64,000 nucleotides of DNA from Epiperipatus broadwayi (lineage: Eukaryota > Onychophora > Udeonychophora > Euonychophora > Peripatidae): NCBI GenBank assembly GCA_028023455.1, contig JAQFVV010012418.1, positions 6,383,244 to 6,447,243 of the forward strand, read 5' to 3'. Numbering within the stretch: position 1 is the first letter of the stretch; each line of letters starts with the position of its first letter. Positions 10,880-24,115 of this stretch are shown here, one piece after another. The notes beneath the pieces were generated by a model. That model was not told the DNA's origin. It did not search any database and was given only the letters and a program-made list of their open reading frames with translations. Position numbers and translations under genes: made by a program.

Positions 10880-13475
10880 ATATATATATATTCTATTGAA
10901 TCATTATTTTTTTTTTTTATTATTGAATCATTACCAATTCTTAAAATATTATTTGCATATCTATAAATAATGAAGAAGTTTTTGGTGTTGATTTAGTATG
11001 CGCTCACGGCCGCCATTTTGAATTACAAGAACCACCCAAACCATGTTGAAACATCCAACCGATAAATGACATCGATCAAAATGGCCATTTTCGTAGGAGA
11101 AAAAAAAACCAAAATCGGAATTTGTCATTAAAAAAAAACCCAATCACGTGACTAAAATATTATAGCACCAAGTTTTTTTATTATAATTTTTTTTTTGTAT
11201 AATTACAAGTTTCAAACTTATAAGTAATGAGAACATTAAACTACTAATTGGACATAACCATAAACCAATATTTGTTTATAAACTATTATTACATTTGAAT
11301 ATTAAACTGATCTGCATCACAATAAATTATCATTAATAATGATTACATGTTCAATCTAGGTTTTCTAGGGCAGATTCATGAAATTTTCCCTACACTTAGT
11401 ATGTTTATTAGTATATGTTTTGAAAATTAACAAAATGAAAAACAGTATATTGTATTTGTAGTAAATTTGAAGGGAAAATAAATGTAGTAGAATAAAAGCT
11501 GCAAAAATAGATAGAAATGGTAAAATAATTAACAATATACTTCATTTTAAATTTTTTGTAAAGTTGTTGATTGTGCAAGAAGGAATTTAAAATAAGTACA
11601 AAATTATAATAATTCAACAGATTTCTAATTTTAAAAAAAATATTTTTTGTCTCTTGAAACTGGAATCGATAAAATAACTTATAAAAGTTTTTAATGGGAG
11701 TGTTGAATTGTATGATACTGAAATTTGATCATTTAAAAGAGGAAGGAAAAGTGTTGAAGATATATTTTTAAAGTAAAATGAAAAAATAATCTGTAGGAAT
11801 AAGTTTAAGATCTCAGAAGCATTGATATAAATGGATGAGAAAATATTTCTATGAAAATTATGAGAAAATAATAGTTTAAAATGAAATGAAAAGGAGAAAG
11901 GTTGATAGATAATTTTAATCTATTTGTAGAATACATTTAAAAAGCAGAATGACCCTTGAAAAAACAGTTGTTATGTGGAAGGAACTGTTTAATGGCAAAT
12001 GTTCAGTGAGGGTAACAACAAAAATAGAAATAAATGATGAAATTATCCTGTTATTATAAGGACAGAATTAGTTCCCTTGGTTTGAAGATAAATTTCGTGC
12101 ACCAGAAAAAAATTGTCTTTATCTGAACGAACATGCAATAGTGATAATTATGTGATTAATTTTATAAATTACTAATAAATTCAATTTGAAAATTTAATTT
12201 TTTAGAAACTTATTACTACTATTAATAAATTATATATTTTATTAGATAAAAGTATTTAAATTTAAAAAATTAAATTAAAATTAATAAATACACATGATGT
12301 ACTTACAAATATCCTTCCAGAACCACTTATATATGTTATACAAAGTTTTTTTAAAAAAAGAAGCTTAAAAAGCATAAATCATTTGAACACAAACTGTATT
12401 CAAAATACAACTTTCAATGAAATACCTAAAATATAGTAGTAAAAATGTTAGCAGTTTGCAGTCAAATTTTTAAATTATTAACTCAATCATGGAAGTGTAT
12501 TACTCATACTAAAGTCTTTTTTTAAAAAAAAAAATCTTTACAATTTAAATTGTTTATTACATGTATTATGTAATATCAAAAAAAAAAAAAAATTATACAA
12601 AGACTATAGTTGTTAAAAAGCATTAGCAGTATTTTGAAATAACTTTTTTTTTTTTTTTCTTTTAAAAAGACAATCATATAATCAAGTGTTTAGAATATAT
12701 TGAAAAACATGTTAATTATTTACATCTGTCTCTTTTTAAAATTAAATATTTAAAAATTGAATCTTAAAGTGTTAATAGTGGGTAATTAACTATATATTTT
12801 TTATTTAAGTTGAAAAATTATTTTTTTAATATAAAAACTTGAGTTTCATAATGATTAATTATAATATTGTGTACAATGAAAAATGTAAGTTAAACTTATA
12901 TAATGGAATAAATTTAAGATAAAATTATAATTACTACTATTCACATGTAGCAACATAAATTATATGTATATCACTTACATAATTATACTACTTGTAAAAA
13001 TAGTGAATTTTCTATTTAAATCTGATATTTTTAAGAAAAGTGCAAATATATATTACTTTTTAACAAATTATATATGTTGTGATCAAATAAAAAAAATAGT
13101 GAGCAATATATTGTTTTGAGAATATGAAATATAGCAAAAAATTTTATTGATTTAAATTTTGTCTACAGATTAGGAATTTTAATGATGTAGGGATCTTTAA
13201 AGTTTATTATGTAAGTCTAAAATTACAATGCTAAAATATATTGTAGTGTTAATCAATACACTGATAATGATCATGTTTACTATTTAGTGGCAGCACTCTA
13301 TTAAGTCTTTCAACTTGCTATCAGGCAAAGAATTGAACTTAAGTGTCTTGGAATAACATTAGATTGAGATAAATAAATTAAATTATTTTTAGGAAAGTTT
13401 TATTATATATGTTATATTGTTAATGTTTACTTTTTAAATTTTGTAAAACTAATTTCTTTTTACTTTTTTTTACAG
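10880..13475. other. No gene seen; intron side of integrin gene 1
   Basis: AT-rich. Begins with a TA microsatellite and poly-T, and contains T(7)A(7) and T(7)A(11) junctions at 12346-12359 and 12517-12534. No cysteine-rich integrin exon was found. Confidence 0.5.
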
Positions 13476-13642
13476 CATGCTATCCTCCTCCAAATTCACT
13501 TGCTATCGGTTTAGGTGTATCATTTGGCATTCTCTTTCTTGGAATACTGTTACTACTGCTATGGAAATTAGTTACATTTGTGTATGATCGCAAAGAATAT
13601 GCTAAATTTGAAAAAGAGAGACGTAATGCTAAATTTGATAAA
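13476..13642 (+). CDS. Integrin beta subunit (gene 1), transmembrane and membrane-proximal tail exon
   Basis: This is the penultimate coding exon of an integrin beta chain, a single-pass adhesion receptor that pairs with an alpha subunit and links ligand outside to talin and kindlin inside. The acceptor is a pyrimidine tract ending in tacag just before 13476, and the donor is GTAAGT at 13643. Two bases complete a codon from an upstream exon; 55 codons follow. They start with a Cys and a Pro-rich juxtamembrane stretch (CYPPPN), continue with a roughly 23-residue hydrophobic helix (LAIGLGVSFGILFLGI then LLLLLWKL), and end in the cytoplasmic YDRKEYAKFEKE, which matches the family HDRRE-type segment including the membrane-proximal Asp. 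The usual NAKWD is NAKFD here, so the talin-contacting Trp is Phe. The exon ends in phase 0, matching the next exon. No upstream cysteine-rich beta-tail or EGF exon was found in 1-13475, so the preceding intron probably exceeds 13 kb. Confidence 0.93.
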
Positions 13643-13849
13643 GTAAGTTTCTTTCATTTATAATTCACGCTTGTTGGCAATTAATTACCTTTTTACTCAA
13701 AATCATTAACTTTAAAAGAATGTGGCTGATGTTTGGCTTGATGAACTCATTTATTTTACTATTTTTCTGAGATTAATCATGGCTTTATTTATATCATTCT
13801 CATGATCAATCTTTTCATTAATAGTGGGTAATGTAGTTTTTAATTTTAC

Positions 13850-15345
13850 AGCTTGTTTTCTAAAAAAATTGAGTATAGCTGCATTTGTATACTTCTCTTG
13901 AGAATCCATATAACAGACATTATCTTGACAATCTTTTCTTCAAAATTGGTTAGAATTAGGTGATTATAGTCATCATAATTGTGGGGCTTTGTGAATAAAG
14001 ATTGCCACCAGTCTTTGGCCACATTACACAAATGATTACTAGTAATAGCTAGTTTTTCATTTTCATTCAAATTATTAGTAGTATTTTTATTCAAATTACT
14101 TAATGCAAGAAGTTCTAAACTATGAAGATATTCTAAGGGACTCTCATAATAAACGTCTTTAAAAAAGTTTATTTTGATAAACATTAATATAGTGGAATTT
14201 TTAGATAAATCTTCTGCTTGTTCAAAACTGGGTAAAACGATTTGGATTATGCTCCAAAGAAGTAACATTAGTCATATTTTGATACAAATACAATGGATCA
14301 TGTTCACCTTTGCTTGTGTTGTGTACATAAAACAAAAATTCTTTTTCTACTATATTCCTAATCTGAGAATCAGATATTATTACATTTTTCTCTGCAGTAG
14401 CTTGTATCTCTTCTATTTTTTTTATTTAAGTCATTATATTCAAATGCTCAATTAAGCCTTCAAGATACATTTTATTTTCTTCTTTATAATTAATCTGTAT
14501 TTCACTCATTTCCTTTTTATATTTTCAAACTCAGAATGAAGATATTATTATTATATTCACTAATTTGTTCTGGACATTCTTTTGAACCTCCAGAAATCTC
14601 TTTTACATTTTTTTTGAAGTCTCTTAATATCCTCTTCAAAATTAGACTTAGTTTTTTTACTTTCTTTTAACCCTTTCTTAATATTATTGAATTCATTCTT
14701 ATTAAGAGCTTGAAAGTCATCATTTACTTTTGGTACCTCAATTTTTAAGCTATGCTGATATAAAATGATTTTACTTTCCAATATTTACCTCCTAACTTAT
14801 TCTTACTTTTTTTCACAGTTTGATTAGATGCATTGATTAATTATCATTAACTAACTAGTCACTGTAGAATGAACCTCCCTCGACTTTTTCTCTAATATAC
14901 CAAATTTAGTATCTGCCTCATTTTTATAATCAATTAAGTTTGACCTAATGTCTTCCAGATTTCGATCAGAATCTTTTTTAGCTTCTATACAATTGATCTC
15001 AAATATTCCAATTCTTTCATTCAATTTTTCAACATGCATCCGAGCTGCATCATACTTTTCCTTAAGTTGTTTTTTAATTTATTCTTTTATCCATTTTGAT
15101 CTTGAACTAAATTCTCTCATCTCATTTTGACATTCATTTATTTTACTCACTAAATTATCTTGTATCTCATTTTGAGATTTATTTATTTTACTACTTAAAT
15201 CCTCTCACATCTTTTTTTGAGATTTAACTACATTTTCTTGCCTCTTATTTTGGGATTTAACAAAATTCTCATTTATTTTGCTTACTAAATTTTCTTACAT
15301 TTCTCTAAATATTGAGAATAATTTCTGATTGACATTCACTGAGAG
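13850..15345 (-). pseudogene. Broken gag of an LTR-type retrotransposon
   Basis: On the minus strand a discontinuous coding region runs from about 15345 to 13850. The 3' part (13850-14268) reads as a retroelement capsid: a Glu-Tyr-Leu-rich helix segment, then LCNVAKDWWQSLF followed by a Tyr-Asp-Asp-Tyr stretch and LTNFEEK, the 'A..WW ... F ... F' arrangement typical of Ty3/gypsy-like gag. Upstream of it two open pieces (14560-14781 and 14851-15039) are Lys/Glu-rich with heptad spacing and look like coiled coil. The most upstream part (15060-15300) is made of repeats of about 45-48 bases encoding the same coiled-coil unit. Stops and frameshifts separate the pieces, and no protease, reverse transcriptase or LTR was recognised, so this is a dead fragment in the integrin intron. 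Gag identity is by pattern, not by a search. Confidence 0.6.
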
Positions 15346-16339
15346 TGTCCTCACCAATACATTTTTGATAATGTTTTTCATTTTTAAAAGCTACTACTAG
15401 TAATATAATACATATATAAAAATTTTCTACTAATAAGCATCAATAAATACTAAATTATCAATTTTTATTATCACATATAAATTACCTAGACATTTGCCTG
15501 CTGGTATTCTGGACTCCTCTCATTCATTCCAAAAAAAAAAAAAAAACATTAAAGTTGCAATCACAACAACAAAACAATTTTAAAACAAACTATCATTATA
15601 TTTTACTCATTTATTTTTGAATATAGTCTTTTCATATATTAATAGATCAATGATACTATCACATAGGTTTGACAGTAAAAAAAAAATCACTTCATTTAAC
15701 TGTTTGGATTACTCAATTAATATCATCAAGATCATGCATAAAAAGATTTTAATATTAACAACTCAATAATTTACTTTGGATTCATTACACTAATACTTCA
15801 TTTGCTATCTGCACTTTATTTTTATAAATTCTAATTTGATAAAATAGAATCAACAACTTTTTATATCAGCATTTCATAGCTGAAATTAACTATTAATGAA
15901 ACAAATTTATAACAATCATTATCATAGCCTGAATATTGAGGCATCAAATTTGAAACCATAAGCCATTTGAGATGGCAGCATGTCAATAATGTGGAACTGT
16001 GACTATCACTAACATAATTCAACTGTAATAGATTCAAGTTTTAGATTTTCATATAAACTAAAACTATTCTATATTAATAATAGATTCTAATTTAATAAAA
16101 TAATAAATAAATTTCCCAAAGTTATTCATTAATAAGCGTACTCTTAGTCTTATTATATTTTGATGGAAATAGTTTGCAAACATACTGTTTCTTACTATAA
16201 GAACTAATCAGGAGTAACTTAATTTGTGTTTTAAACTAAGCCTAGAAATTTTAAATGATGAAGTTGATTAATAATTTAATTTAGGGTTATATAAAATAAA
16301 ATAAATGCATGTATATTTATGTATTTTAGAATACAATAA

Positions 16340-16600
16340 TGTAAAAGGGATTTTATCCATTAGAAACCACCAGTAACCACACAAACATTCACAATAAGGA
16401 TAGTAATCTATATTTCTCACTGCTGTCAGGGCAACCTTCTCACCATTTAATAGCAAGAATGGAAATCCATTTTTACTAATGGGCTTTAAGTGTCCATATA
16501 TATTCAATGGATTTCCATTTTTGCTATTAAAAGGTGAGAAGGTTGCCTTGACAGCAGTGAGAAATATTTATTACTATCTTTATTGTGAGTGTTTAAAGGA
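16340..16600. repeat. Palindromic pair of dispersed repeat B
   Basis: A minus-strand copy (16340-16487) and a plus-strand copy (16511-16600) of repeat B face away from each other across the short spacer ctttaagtgtccatatatat. The spacer preserves the uninterrupted A/B junction that defines the insertion site of element 3. The minus copy is open for about 40 residues (GFPFLLLNGEKVALTAV then YYPYCECLCGYW). Confidence 0.8.
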
Positions 16601-17000
16601 TTTTTTATATATCATCTTATCCAATACCTTTGTATTTCAGATAGTATCAATACAATAATGATGTATTTAATCTAAATAAATTTTATGTGCAATCTAATAT
16701 CCCAAATATAACCTTATCATAAATATACAGTGACGATGCTGCTTTAATAATGACAAAAGAGAAGTATTAAGAAATTAACAGTTACTTTATTACACAATAT
16801 AAAATAAATGATAAAAACAAATAATAGAAATAAGAAAATTACATTAAAATGTCTAATAAATACTAGTATTTGTCTTAAATCTAACTTTAAGCTTGGGATA
16901 TAAAAGCTGTATTATCATATAGTGTTTCAAAGACACTAACATTAAATATGAATAGATTGATTATTATTTCAAAATAATCCTCGATTTAAATACTGGAGGA

Positions 17001-17128
17001 TAATAATCATCATAACAATAAATGCTCTATGTGGTTCTTAATTAGTTTCATTAACTAATCAATTATTATCATCATAATGATAAATGCTCTATAGGGTCCT
17101 TAATTAGTTTCATTAACTAATCAATTAT
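17001..17128. repeat. Tandem duplication, about 65 bp, two copies
   Basis: Both copies contain taaatgctctat, ttaattagtttcattaacta and atcaattatt. Confidence 0.85.
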
Positions 17129-18938
17129 TTATTAACTTCACTTGATAATGTTGAAGAAGTTCTCACTCTTTTAAAAGAAGCAAGAAATTATTACTTAGCA
17201 TACCTAAATGATATTTATGCTATAAGGCTTATTTGTTTCACCTCATGATTCTTTACTGAATTCATTTGCAGACTTAAATGTTAGAAGTGATATTGTACTA
17301 ACATTTTTATATAATGAGATTATTAGGATGCCTTGTTTTATACTATAACATTTAAAATATTAATATTAACATATAAGAGTGATGCATAAAATATTCCTTA
17401 CAGATCGATTCATCTAAATACTGATGACTAACTTCCTTTAACTTTGAGGTTGAAACTTAAGAATCCATCAAACATACAATAATTGCAATATATCACAGTT
17501 TTATATAAGTTTAATAATTACTTAAATTTATATAACCTAAACCTAAGGTAAATCACATTTAATATCACAAATAATAATATTGATTAAAAATATTACCTGA
17601 ATATTAGCATAATTATATCTGAGGAAATGACTATATTCTTTATTACATTAATAAGAAAGAAACAATTATGAGGAAGTGTATTAAATAATCCTCCAATGGT
17701 TATAATGATTTAAAAATTTATCCCAATGAAATATTGATACATGAAAAATATTCCAAAGTTTTTGCGAATTCACAAGCAATTTAAAAATAACAGCATCAAA
17801 GATGATGTAAAGCACAATTCCATTGCATCATATTTAAGTAGCATTGATAATCCATAATGCATTTCTTTATGTACTGGAGACAAATTGGTAGTTTATTCCG
17901 AGAAACAATTTAATCCATCTGAAAAGTTGTGAGCATTTTATCCAAAGGATTAGCATTCAATTCTTTCATTATCCTTCATGAGCAGAGTGATTTTTGAATT
18001 AAAGTTATGTGTCTCCATGCACAAAGTTTATGGAGGCATATCTGATTTGAAAAACTTATTATCTAAGATTTTTTTGCCATAATTAAAGATGAGATAAATT
18101 CACAACATTGAGGCTTAACTTGTACATTTGGTTGAAGTGACTAGAACAATTATTTTACAGTATTTTAAAGATAGATAACATCAACTTATTTAAGGTTAAT
18201 AAATATAATTCTCCAATGATATCAGCTATTTACTATTACTTCCAATTGAAAAGTACAGTGACTTATTTTCGAAGTTGTGAGACAGTATTTTATAAGTCAA
18301 TTTAACCATTTTCCATTAATAGTTGACCACAAGAAATGAGTTTTCTTAAAATAAAGAATTAATTAATTAATCAATGATAGTTTTTGTTTTATTTGTGGTT
18401 GTTCATGTTTTTCCTAGTACGATGAAAAGTCATTTTTAACCAGCAACGGCAAAATGCCTAGCTGTTTAGTCTCGTTAATAAGAATTAGTGAAGACTGTCT
18501 GGTTTCTCCAAAATTCAGCTTTTATATCTGTTTAATCAGCTGATGTCTGATTCAATGTACTTATTATTATATATTGGGGTTTTTGGTTTTTCCTGAAAAA
18601 TGTGAAAGAAATGAGCATGGTTTTTGCCCAGCAAAAATAGTAGGCACTAAGATTTTTGAATCAAGGCAGTGAAATCTTTATGAACACCGTTAAAATGAAG
18701 CCAAAAAAAAAAAAGAATTTCATTCTTTCTCAATTATTTCATTTTTTTACTTCCGGGTTTTTAAATAATTTTACAAACATTTATTTAAAATAAATAAATC
18801 ATAAACTTACAAAGTTCTCAGATATTTATTTCAACTAAATTTAAATTGACCTTTTAATAAATATTATTATTTATTAAATATATTAGCAAACTAAACAGGA
18901 TAATTAATTTTACCAAATCTAGATCTAAACATGTAAGC

Positions 18939-18955
18939 TTTCACACACACACACA
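18939..18955. repeat. CA microsatellite
   Basis: Short run of ca dinucleotides in the integrin intron. Confidence 0.9.
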
Positions 18956-19803
18956 CAAAAATATAAAATATTCACTGTGATGAATACATTTGTTTAACTA
19001 TAAAAATTAAAGATAATAAAAATTTTGCAGTTTTTAAAATATAATAGCCAATTTACAGATGCAACTATAAGGCTATAATATATATTATTTAGTGTGATAA
19101 GGATTCAACATTTCAAACTTATCCTTCCAGATGTAAAAGAAATAAAAAGTTCAAATTCTAATAATATATAAAAGGTAATTACTTGAATTATATTGAAAGT
19201 AATCTCTACCATCAATAATATATAGTTCTGGTGGTATGGAATGTTGAAGAACTCTTAATTTACTTCACCAGCTTAGTTTTTAATCTCCTGCAATATATCT
19301 TTTAACTGTTCCAAGGTACAGGATTTTTTTAACTTTATCTTTCCAGAATCTCTAGAAATAAAAATACCTACATATTTATAATGACAGTTTTTCCCACTAG
19401 TGGATTTTACATTTTCTTTCAAGAGATTAAGATTGTTATAAAAGGCCTTTGCTTAGTGTTTCGTCAGTCACTAAAGGTACAATTTATTAAAAATTTTGAT
19501 GAAGTACATGTGATGTTTTCATAGTACAATATCAAATAATTTGAGAGTTGATATTATCTAGATAGATAAAATAAAACTTCATAAGTTCTATAAAAATAAA
19601 TGGATCAATGACACTTCCTATAACCATTTTCAAAATGGTTTTATAATAAACAATTTTTTTCTATTAAACTGTATTATTTCAATTTTAAATCATGAGGCAT
19701 ATAGTTATGAATTATGTGATAAAACAAACTTTGTTATTAATCAATGGAGACAAAATGTTTTTTTTTTTTTTTTTTGGATAGTTGTTTTAAAGCTAACGAT
19801 CAG

Positions 19804-19939
19804 CCATCTAATATGATTATTGAATGTCTTTAGAAAAAATAAATTTTATTTAAATATTCCAAAACAGTTGAATGTATTTGGAATATTTAAATAAAGTTAA
19901 ATTTTTCTAAAGTCGTTCAATACTCATATTAGATGATGG
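19804..19939. repeat. Foldback (hairpin) element, about 58-bp arms
   Basis: ccatctaatatgattattga at the left end mirrors caatactcatattagatgatgg at the right. The arms also share ctttagaaaaa and tatttaaatattcc. The loop between 19861 and 19879 is aaaacagttgaatgtattt. The loop and right arm motif (cagttgaatgtatttggaat) recurs in reverse orientation at 57486-57515, next to the tRNA-derived SINE there, so the hairpin may be built from a SINE tail. Confidence 0.85.
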
Positions 19940-20295
19940 AAATAGTCCAATATAAAAATACAACTAAAACATTATCTTAACAAATTTCAGGAAAACACTA
20001 ATGACCAGCAAGTTTCCTAACAACTACTGATTTTTTTTTTTTTACAGAAATATTAATATTAAAATATTTTATTTGAAAAAATATATGAATATTTTTCTGT
20101 GCATATAAAGTAAAATGACCTAGATTTTTTTTTAAAAAAAAAACCTTTAGTGTCCAATAAACTCATTCATATTATCTGCAAAAACATTGTCTTCAATCTT
20201 CATTCAGTGATCATTTTGCTATCATACACAAGTCTGTTGTGATGCATTTGCAAAGTAAATTAATGATCAATTTATTTGTTAGACTAATTATAATA

Positions 20296-20321
20296 TATAT
20301 ATATGTGTGTGTGTGTGTGTT
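20296..20321. repeat. TA/TG microsatellite
   Basis: atatatat followed by nine tg dinucleotides. Confidence 0.9.
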
Positions 20322-20977
20322 AATGAAACATTTTCTGTTAGACTATTCCAATTCCAATGACTAAGTGAATGATGTGCTTATTTATAAATAATTGATTTAT
20401 TCATTATTTCCCAAGCATTTGAAATTTATTATTTATATCTTTGTTCTACAATATGTCATATATTTTTTGTACATACATTATCATTTATATGCATAAAATT
20501 ATGGTCATACCTATTTAAGTATGCATCAATATATTTTTTTGTTTTATTTATTAATAAGGTTGTTTGTTATATATATGTGAATTATATTAATTACTCAGCT
20601 TTAAAATTAATTTGATTCTTTGATTGCTCTGTTATAATAATTAAATCAGAAATTCTACTTCATTATTCTAAATAAAATTATTTTCAGTTTAGTTTTTTTA
20701 ATAATTAATATTTCAATAATTTGTCAGTCAAACTAAAGCTTATTATTTAATAATCCTATAGTTTTATATATTCTAATAATAATAATATTAATGTTAGTTG
20801 TATGTTTTTAATAATATTTTTTACCTTTTTAATATTCTGCTATATTAAAATTAAGACTTATTTAACTCTTATCTATCTTCATTCTAAAATTAATATGTGT
20901 AAGTACTAAGTAGATGGACACCAAAGCTAATGCAAGTGTACATTCATGTCCATTTTTTGATACATGTATATTGCTAT

Positions 20978-21045
20978 ATAAAAAGTTTGCCTTGCCAACT
21001 GATTGATATTGTTGATTGTTATTGATATGGTTTGTGTCCACTGCT
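20978..21045 (+). repeat. Diverged copy of dispersed repeat B
   Basis: Shares gtttgccttgccaactga and gattgttattgatatggttt with the copy at 59035-59125, whose core is ggttgccttgacaacagttt. Confidence 0.5.
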
Positions 21046-21677
21046 TTTCTGTATATATATATAATGTAAATAAAATTTCAGTTAATTAGAACAAAATTGT
21101 AATCATAATAAAAATAATAAAATATAATGGTAAATATTACCATTATATTTTATTATTATATAATATATTGAAATATTTAATGTGTAGAGTTATCCATTTA
21201 TAATTACTTAAATAGAAAGCACTTTATCTAGAACAGTAGCTAATAAAACCCAACTTCCTCAGGTCAAGAGTTAAAGTAAGACTGTCAGGCTGATTGCATT
21301 CAAAAGGTATATATATATTGGTTGCATTGAACTCTACCATATTTTTGAGAAATTGACTTAATATAAAAGATAATTATTATATGGTAATAGTATAGTGTAA
21401 TATTTTTTGATAAGAAAGTCAATTATCCAAAACCTGGCCCTAAGGATATATGTGCACTGACATTTGCTTCCTAATAATTATTCACTATTCATTTAACTGT
21501 GAGATGTTGGTTTATCACTATGTAATTTTATCACTTTTATTACATATTTGTACTTTATTTAAATAATAATTGATTTCTGCATATAATTTTTTGTTTCTAT
21601 GCAATTAATTTTGTATCATTAATTTTCTTATAACATTACAAAAATTAATTACCTATATATTTGTTACTTTATTTTAG

Positions 21678-21740
21678 GGAGAAAATCCTATCTACAAAAG
21701 AGCTGTGACAAGTTTTAAGAATCCTGCTTATGCTAATTAA
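21678..21740 (+). CDS. Integrin beta subunit (gene 1), last coding exon with both NPxY motifs
   Basis: Terminal exon of the integrin beta gene whose transmembrane exon lies 8 kb upstream. It follows an acceptor (attttag at 21671-21677) in phase 0 and encodes 20 residues before TAA: GENPIYKRAVTSFKNPAYAN. The first NPIY is the talin PTB-domain site, NPAY is the kindlin site, and Thr-Ser lies between them as in the family. The chain stops at Asn, without the short Gly-Lys-type extension many homologues carry after the second motif. The 3' UTR follows directly; the nearest AATAAA hexamers are at 21783-21788 and 21968-21973, but such hexamers are frequent in this AT-rich DNA, so the real poly(A) site is unknown. 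Identification rests on the two spaced NPxY motifs plus the in-phase junction with a recognisable integrin transmembrane exon. Confidence 0.95.
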   Translation, partial: GENPIYKRAVTSFKNPAYAN

Positions 21741-24115
21741 GTAGTAGAGAAGAATAACATATAAGGAATATACATATCATGCAATAAAACACAAGTGCAT
21801 AGAAACCTTTTGCACTAAAAATGTTCAATCAATAGATAATTATACAATTAATTTTATTAAATAGTACAAATGATTTTTGGATTCATCAATTTGTAATCAA
21901 ACATATTATGTGTAACAGTAAGCTAATATATAATTTTGGTCTACATAAATTAATTTTATTTAACAATAATAAAATATTCTTATTTTTGCACTATTGAAAT
22001 ATAAAGTATTAAATTAATTTACAAATAAAATATATACAATTGAAATGGGATAAATTAAAAAATATTAGAGTATGGTATATTACCTACCAGAAAAAAGTTT
22101 GAAATTAATAAAGGTCTAGCTATTAGTCCTGACTAGTGCTAAATTATAATTGTTTACTATCTTAGGTCTTAATATTAAAATAAAATGTAAAAAAAAAAAC
22201 CCAACATAGCAAAAAAATTATTATAAATTGTATGCATGCTAAATTTTGTACCTGAAAGACTAGATGGTCATTTGTTTAGTATTGCTTCTTTTCCTTTGAA
22301 CATAATTTATTCTAATATTATTAAGATGCATAACTATTATAAAACTTGTCTTAAAATTTTACATTTAAAATTTTTTTAAAAATTATAAATATTTCATAAT
22401 ATTTTTTACAAAGTATTTTACTTAAAATGTTCCTATATAATAGTTTGTAATAAACATGTACTGAGTTTGATAACATATGGATGAAAATGAAATTATTTTG
22501 CTGGTGTCAGAATTAGTTTCATAGTTAGAACTAATATTACACTTCATAAGTTAGAAATATAGATGTGCACCTATAAATGTATAAAATTATTTTTAAACTA
22601 AAATAAACTCCATTATTTCACTAAATAAAATATAAATTTTCAAGCAGCCATTTTTTAAAACAATTTATTCCACAATATGTATTGTGAAAATAATGGTATG
22701 CAAAAGATACTGAATTTATTATTTCATTTATTTTTTCAATCTATTGATTTTGACTTTGTTTATCTGTTTAGACATTTATAATTTATTTGGAAAAAATAAA
22801 CAGTATCATTTATGTTGATTTGATTAATAAATGTATTTGTTAATATTTTCTGAAGATAATTCTAAAAGGAAAGATTAAATGTTCATATGTGACTAAAAGT
22901 GTAAATTTTTTTTAGCAAAAACTACCTCAAATTAATAGAATGATGTAATGTGATTTGCAATATTAAGTCATAATATCAATATCAATAATAATCATATCAT
23001 TTAGCCATTTATCAGGAGTCATATAGAAACAGGCTGCTCTATAAATTATTTTATTGAATGACATTATTATTGTTAAACTTCTTATATTATTGTTACACAT
23101 ATTTTGATTCTAGTTTGACATTATTATATTTCTCAAATCATCATTATTACATATATCAAATTTTTTTTGGTTATCTTCCTCTATCACATTCATTACACAC
23201 ATTTTGTCACTCATATTTTGGCATGGTATACATAATTTTTTTTCATATTGCTTACATTTTTAGTGCTGTATTGGTGTAAATTATTTATCTTTTATTTATG
23301 TTTTCATTGATATCCTGATATGACAAATCAGACATTTGTGCACACAAGTCACATATTTTATGAACACCAAATTTCTATAAATATTTTTTTAACTAAAAAA
23401 TAAAATTATTTAAATCATACTGAAATACAATTCTGTATAATTTGAAACAAGTTAAAAATTAATTGTTGGTATTTAAATGTAAACTTTAAAATCATTTTTG
23501 ATTAGTTTAATTATTTTATAAATTCTTATAATATTTTGATGTTAATTTAAAATATAAGAAATTTTTTGTAATTTCCAATTTTAATATTAATAATAATTTG
23601 TTACTCTATATTGCCAGAAAAATGTAGCATTGTTATAGTTTTGTATAACTTGTATCAATGAGCATTTGAGGCTTCTTTTTTTTTTTTTTTTGATATTAAA
23701 AAGTTTATAAAGTAAAATTGTTTGGAAAAGTTTTTATTATTCATTTTCACATTCATCAAATTAGTTACAAAAATATTTTTTCCATAAAATTTTGTTTATT
23801 GCAAACTTTATATTATATATATAATGTTACTTAATTCTACCTTATAAATTCTGTATCAATACTGTGAGTTGTATGGAATGGCAGATTATGTAATTCAAGG
23901 CTCATGGATCATGACACAGTTCTGTCATTTTGATGCCCAAATTTCTTATATATTTTTTACTAATGCCATTTTTTTAAAAAATAAGAAATCTGTTTTTTAA
24001 TAAGTGAGTTGCAGTAATTGAGTGACTATTTTTAAAAACTATAACATCTACTAAGATTTAAAATAACACTAACTATAACTTCAGTTACATAAATTTTTTT
24101 AATAACTTTAAACAG
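21741..24115. other. 3' flank of integrin gene 1
   Basis: 3' UTR of unknown length, then AT-rich sequence without an open frame of note. Confidence 0.5.

Larger units (their letters stand above)
13643..21677 (+). other. Last intron of integrin gene 1
   Basis: An 8.0-kb intron bounded by GTAAGT and attttag. It contains an interrupted retrotransposon gag on the minus strand (13850-15345), a palindromic pair of a dispersed short repeat (16340-16600), a 65-bp tandem duplication (17001-17128), a foldback hairpin (19804-19939), CA and TG microsatellites (18939-18955, 20296-20321), and a further partial copy of the dispersed repeat (20978-21045). The remaining sequence is low-complexity AT-rich DNA. 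A slightly GC-richer patch at 18420-18700 has no open frame I can interpret. Confidence 0.9.
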
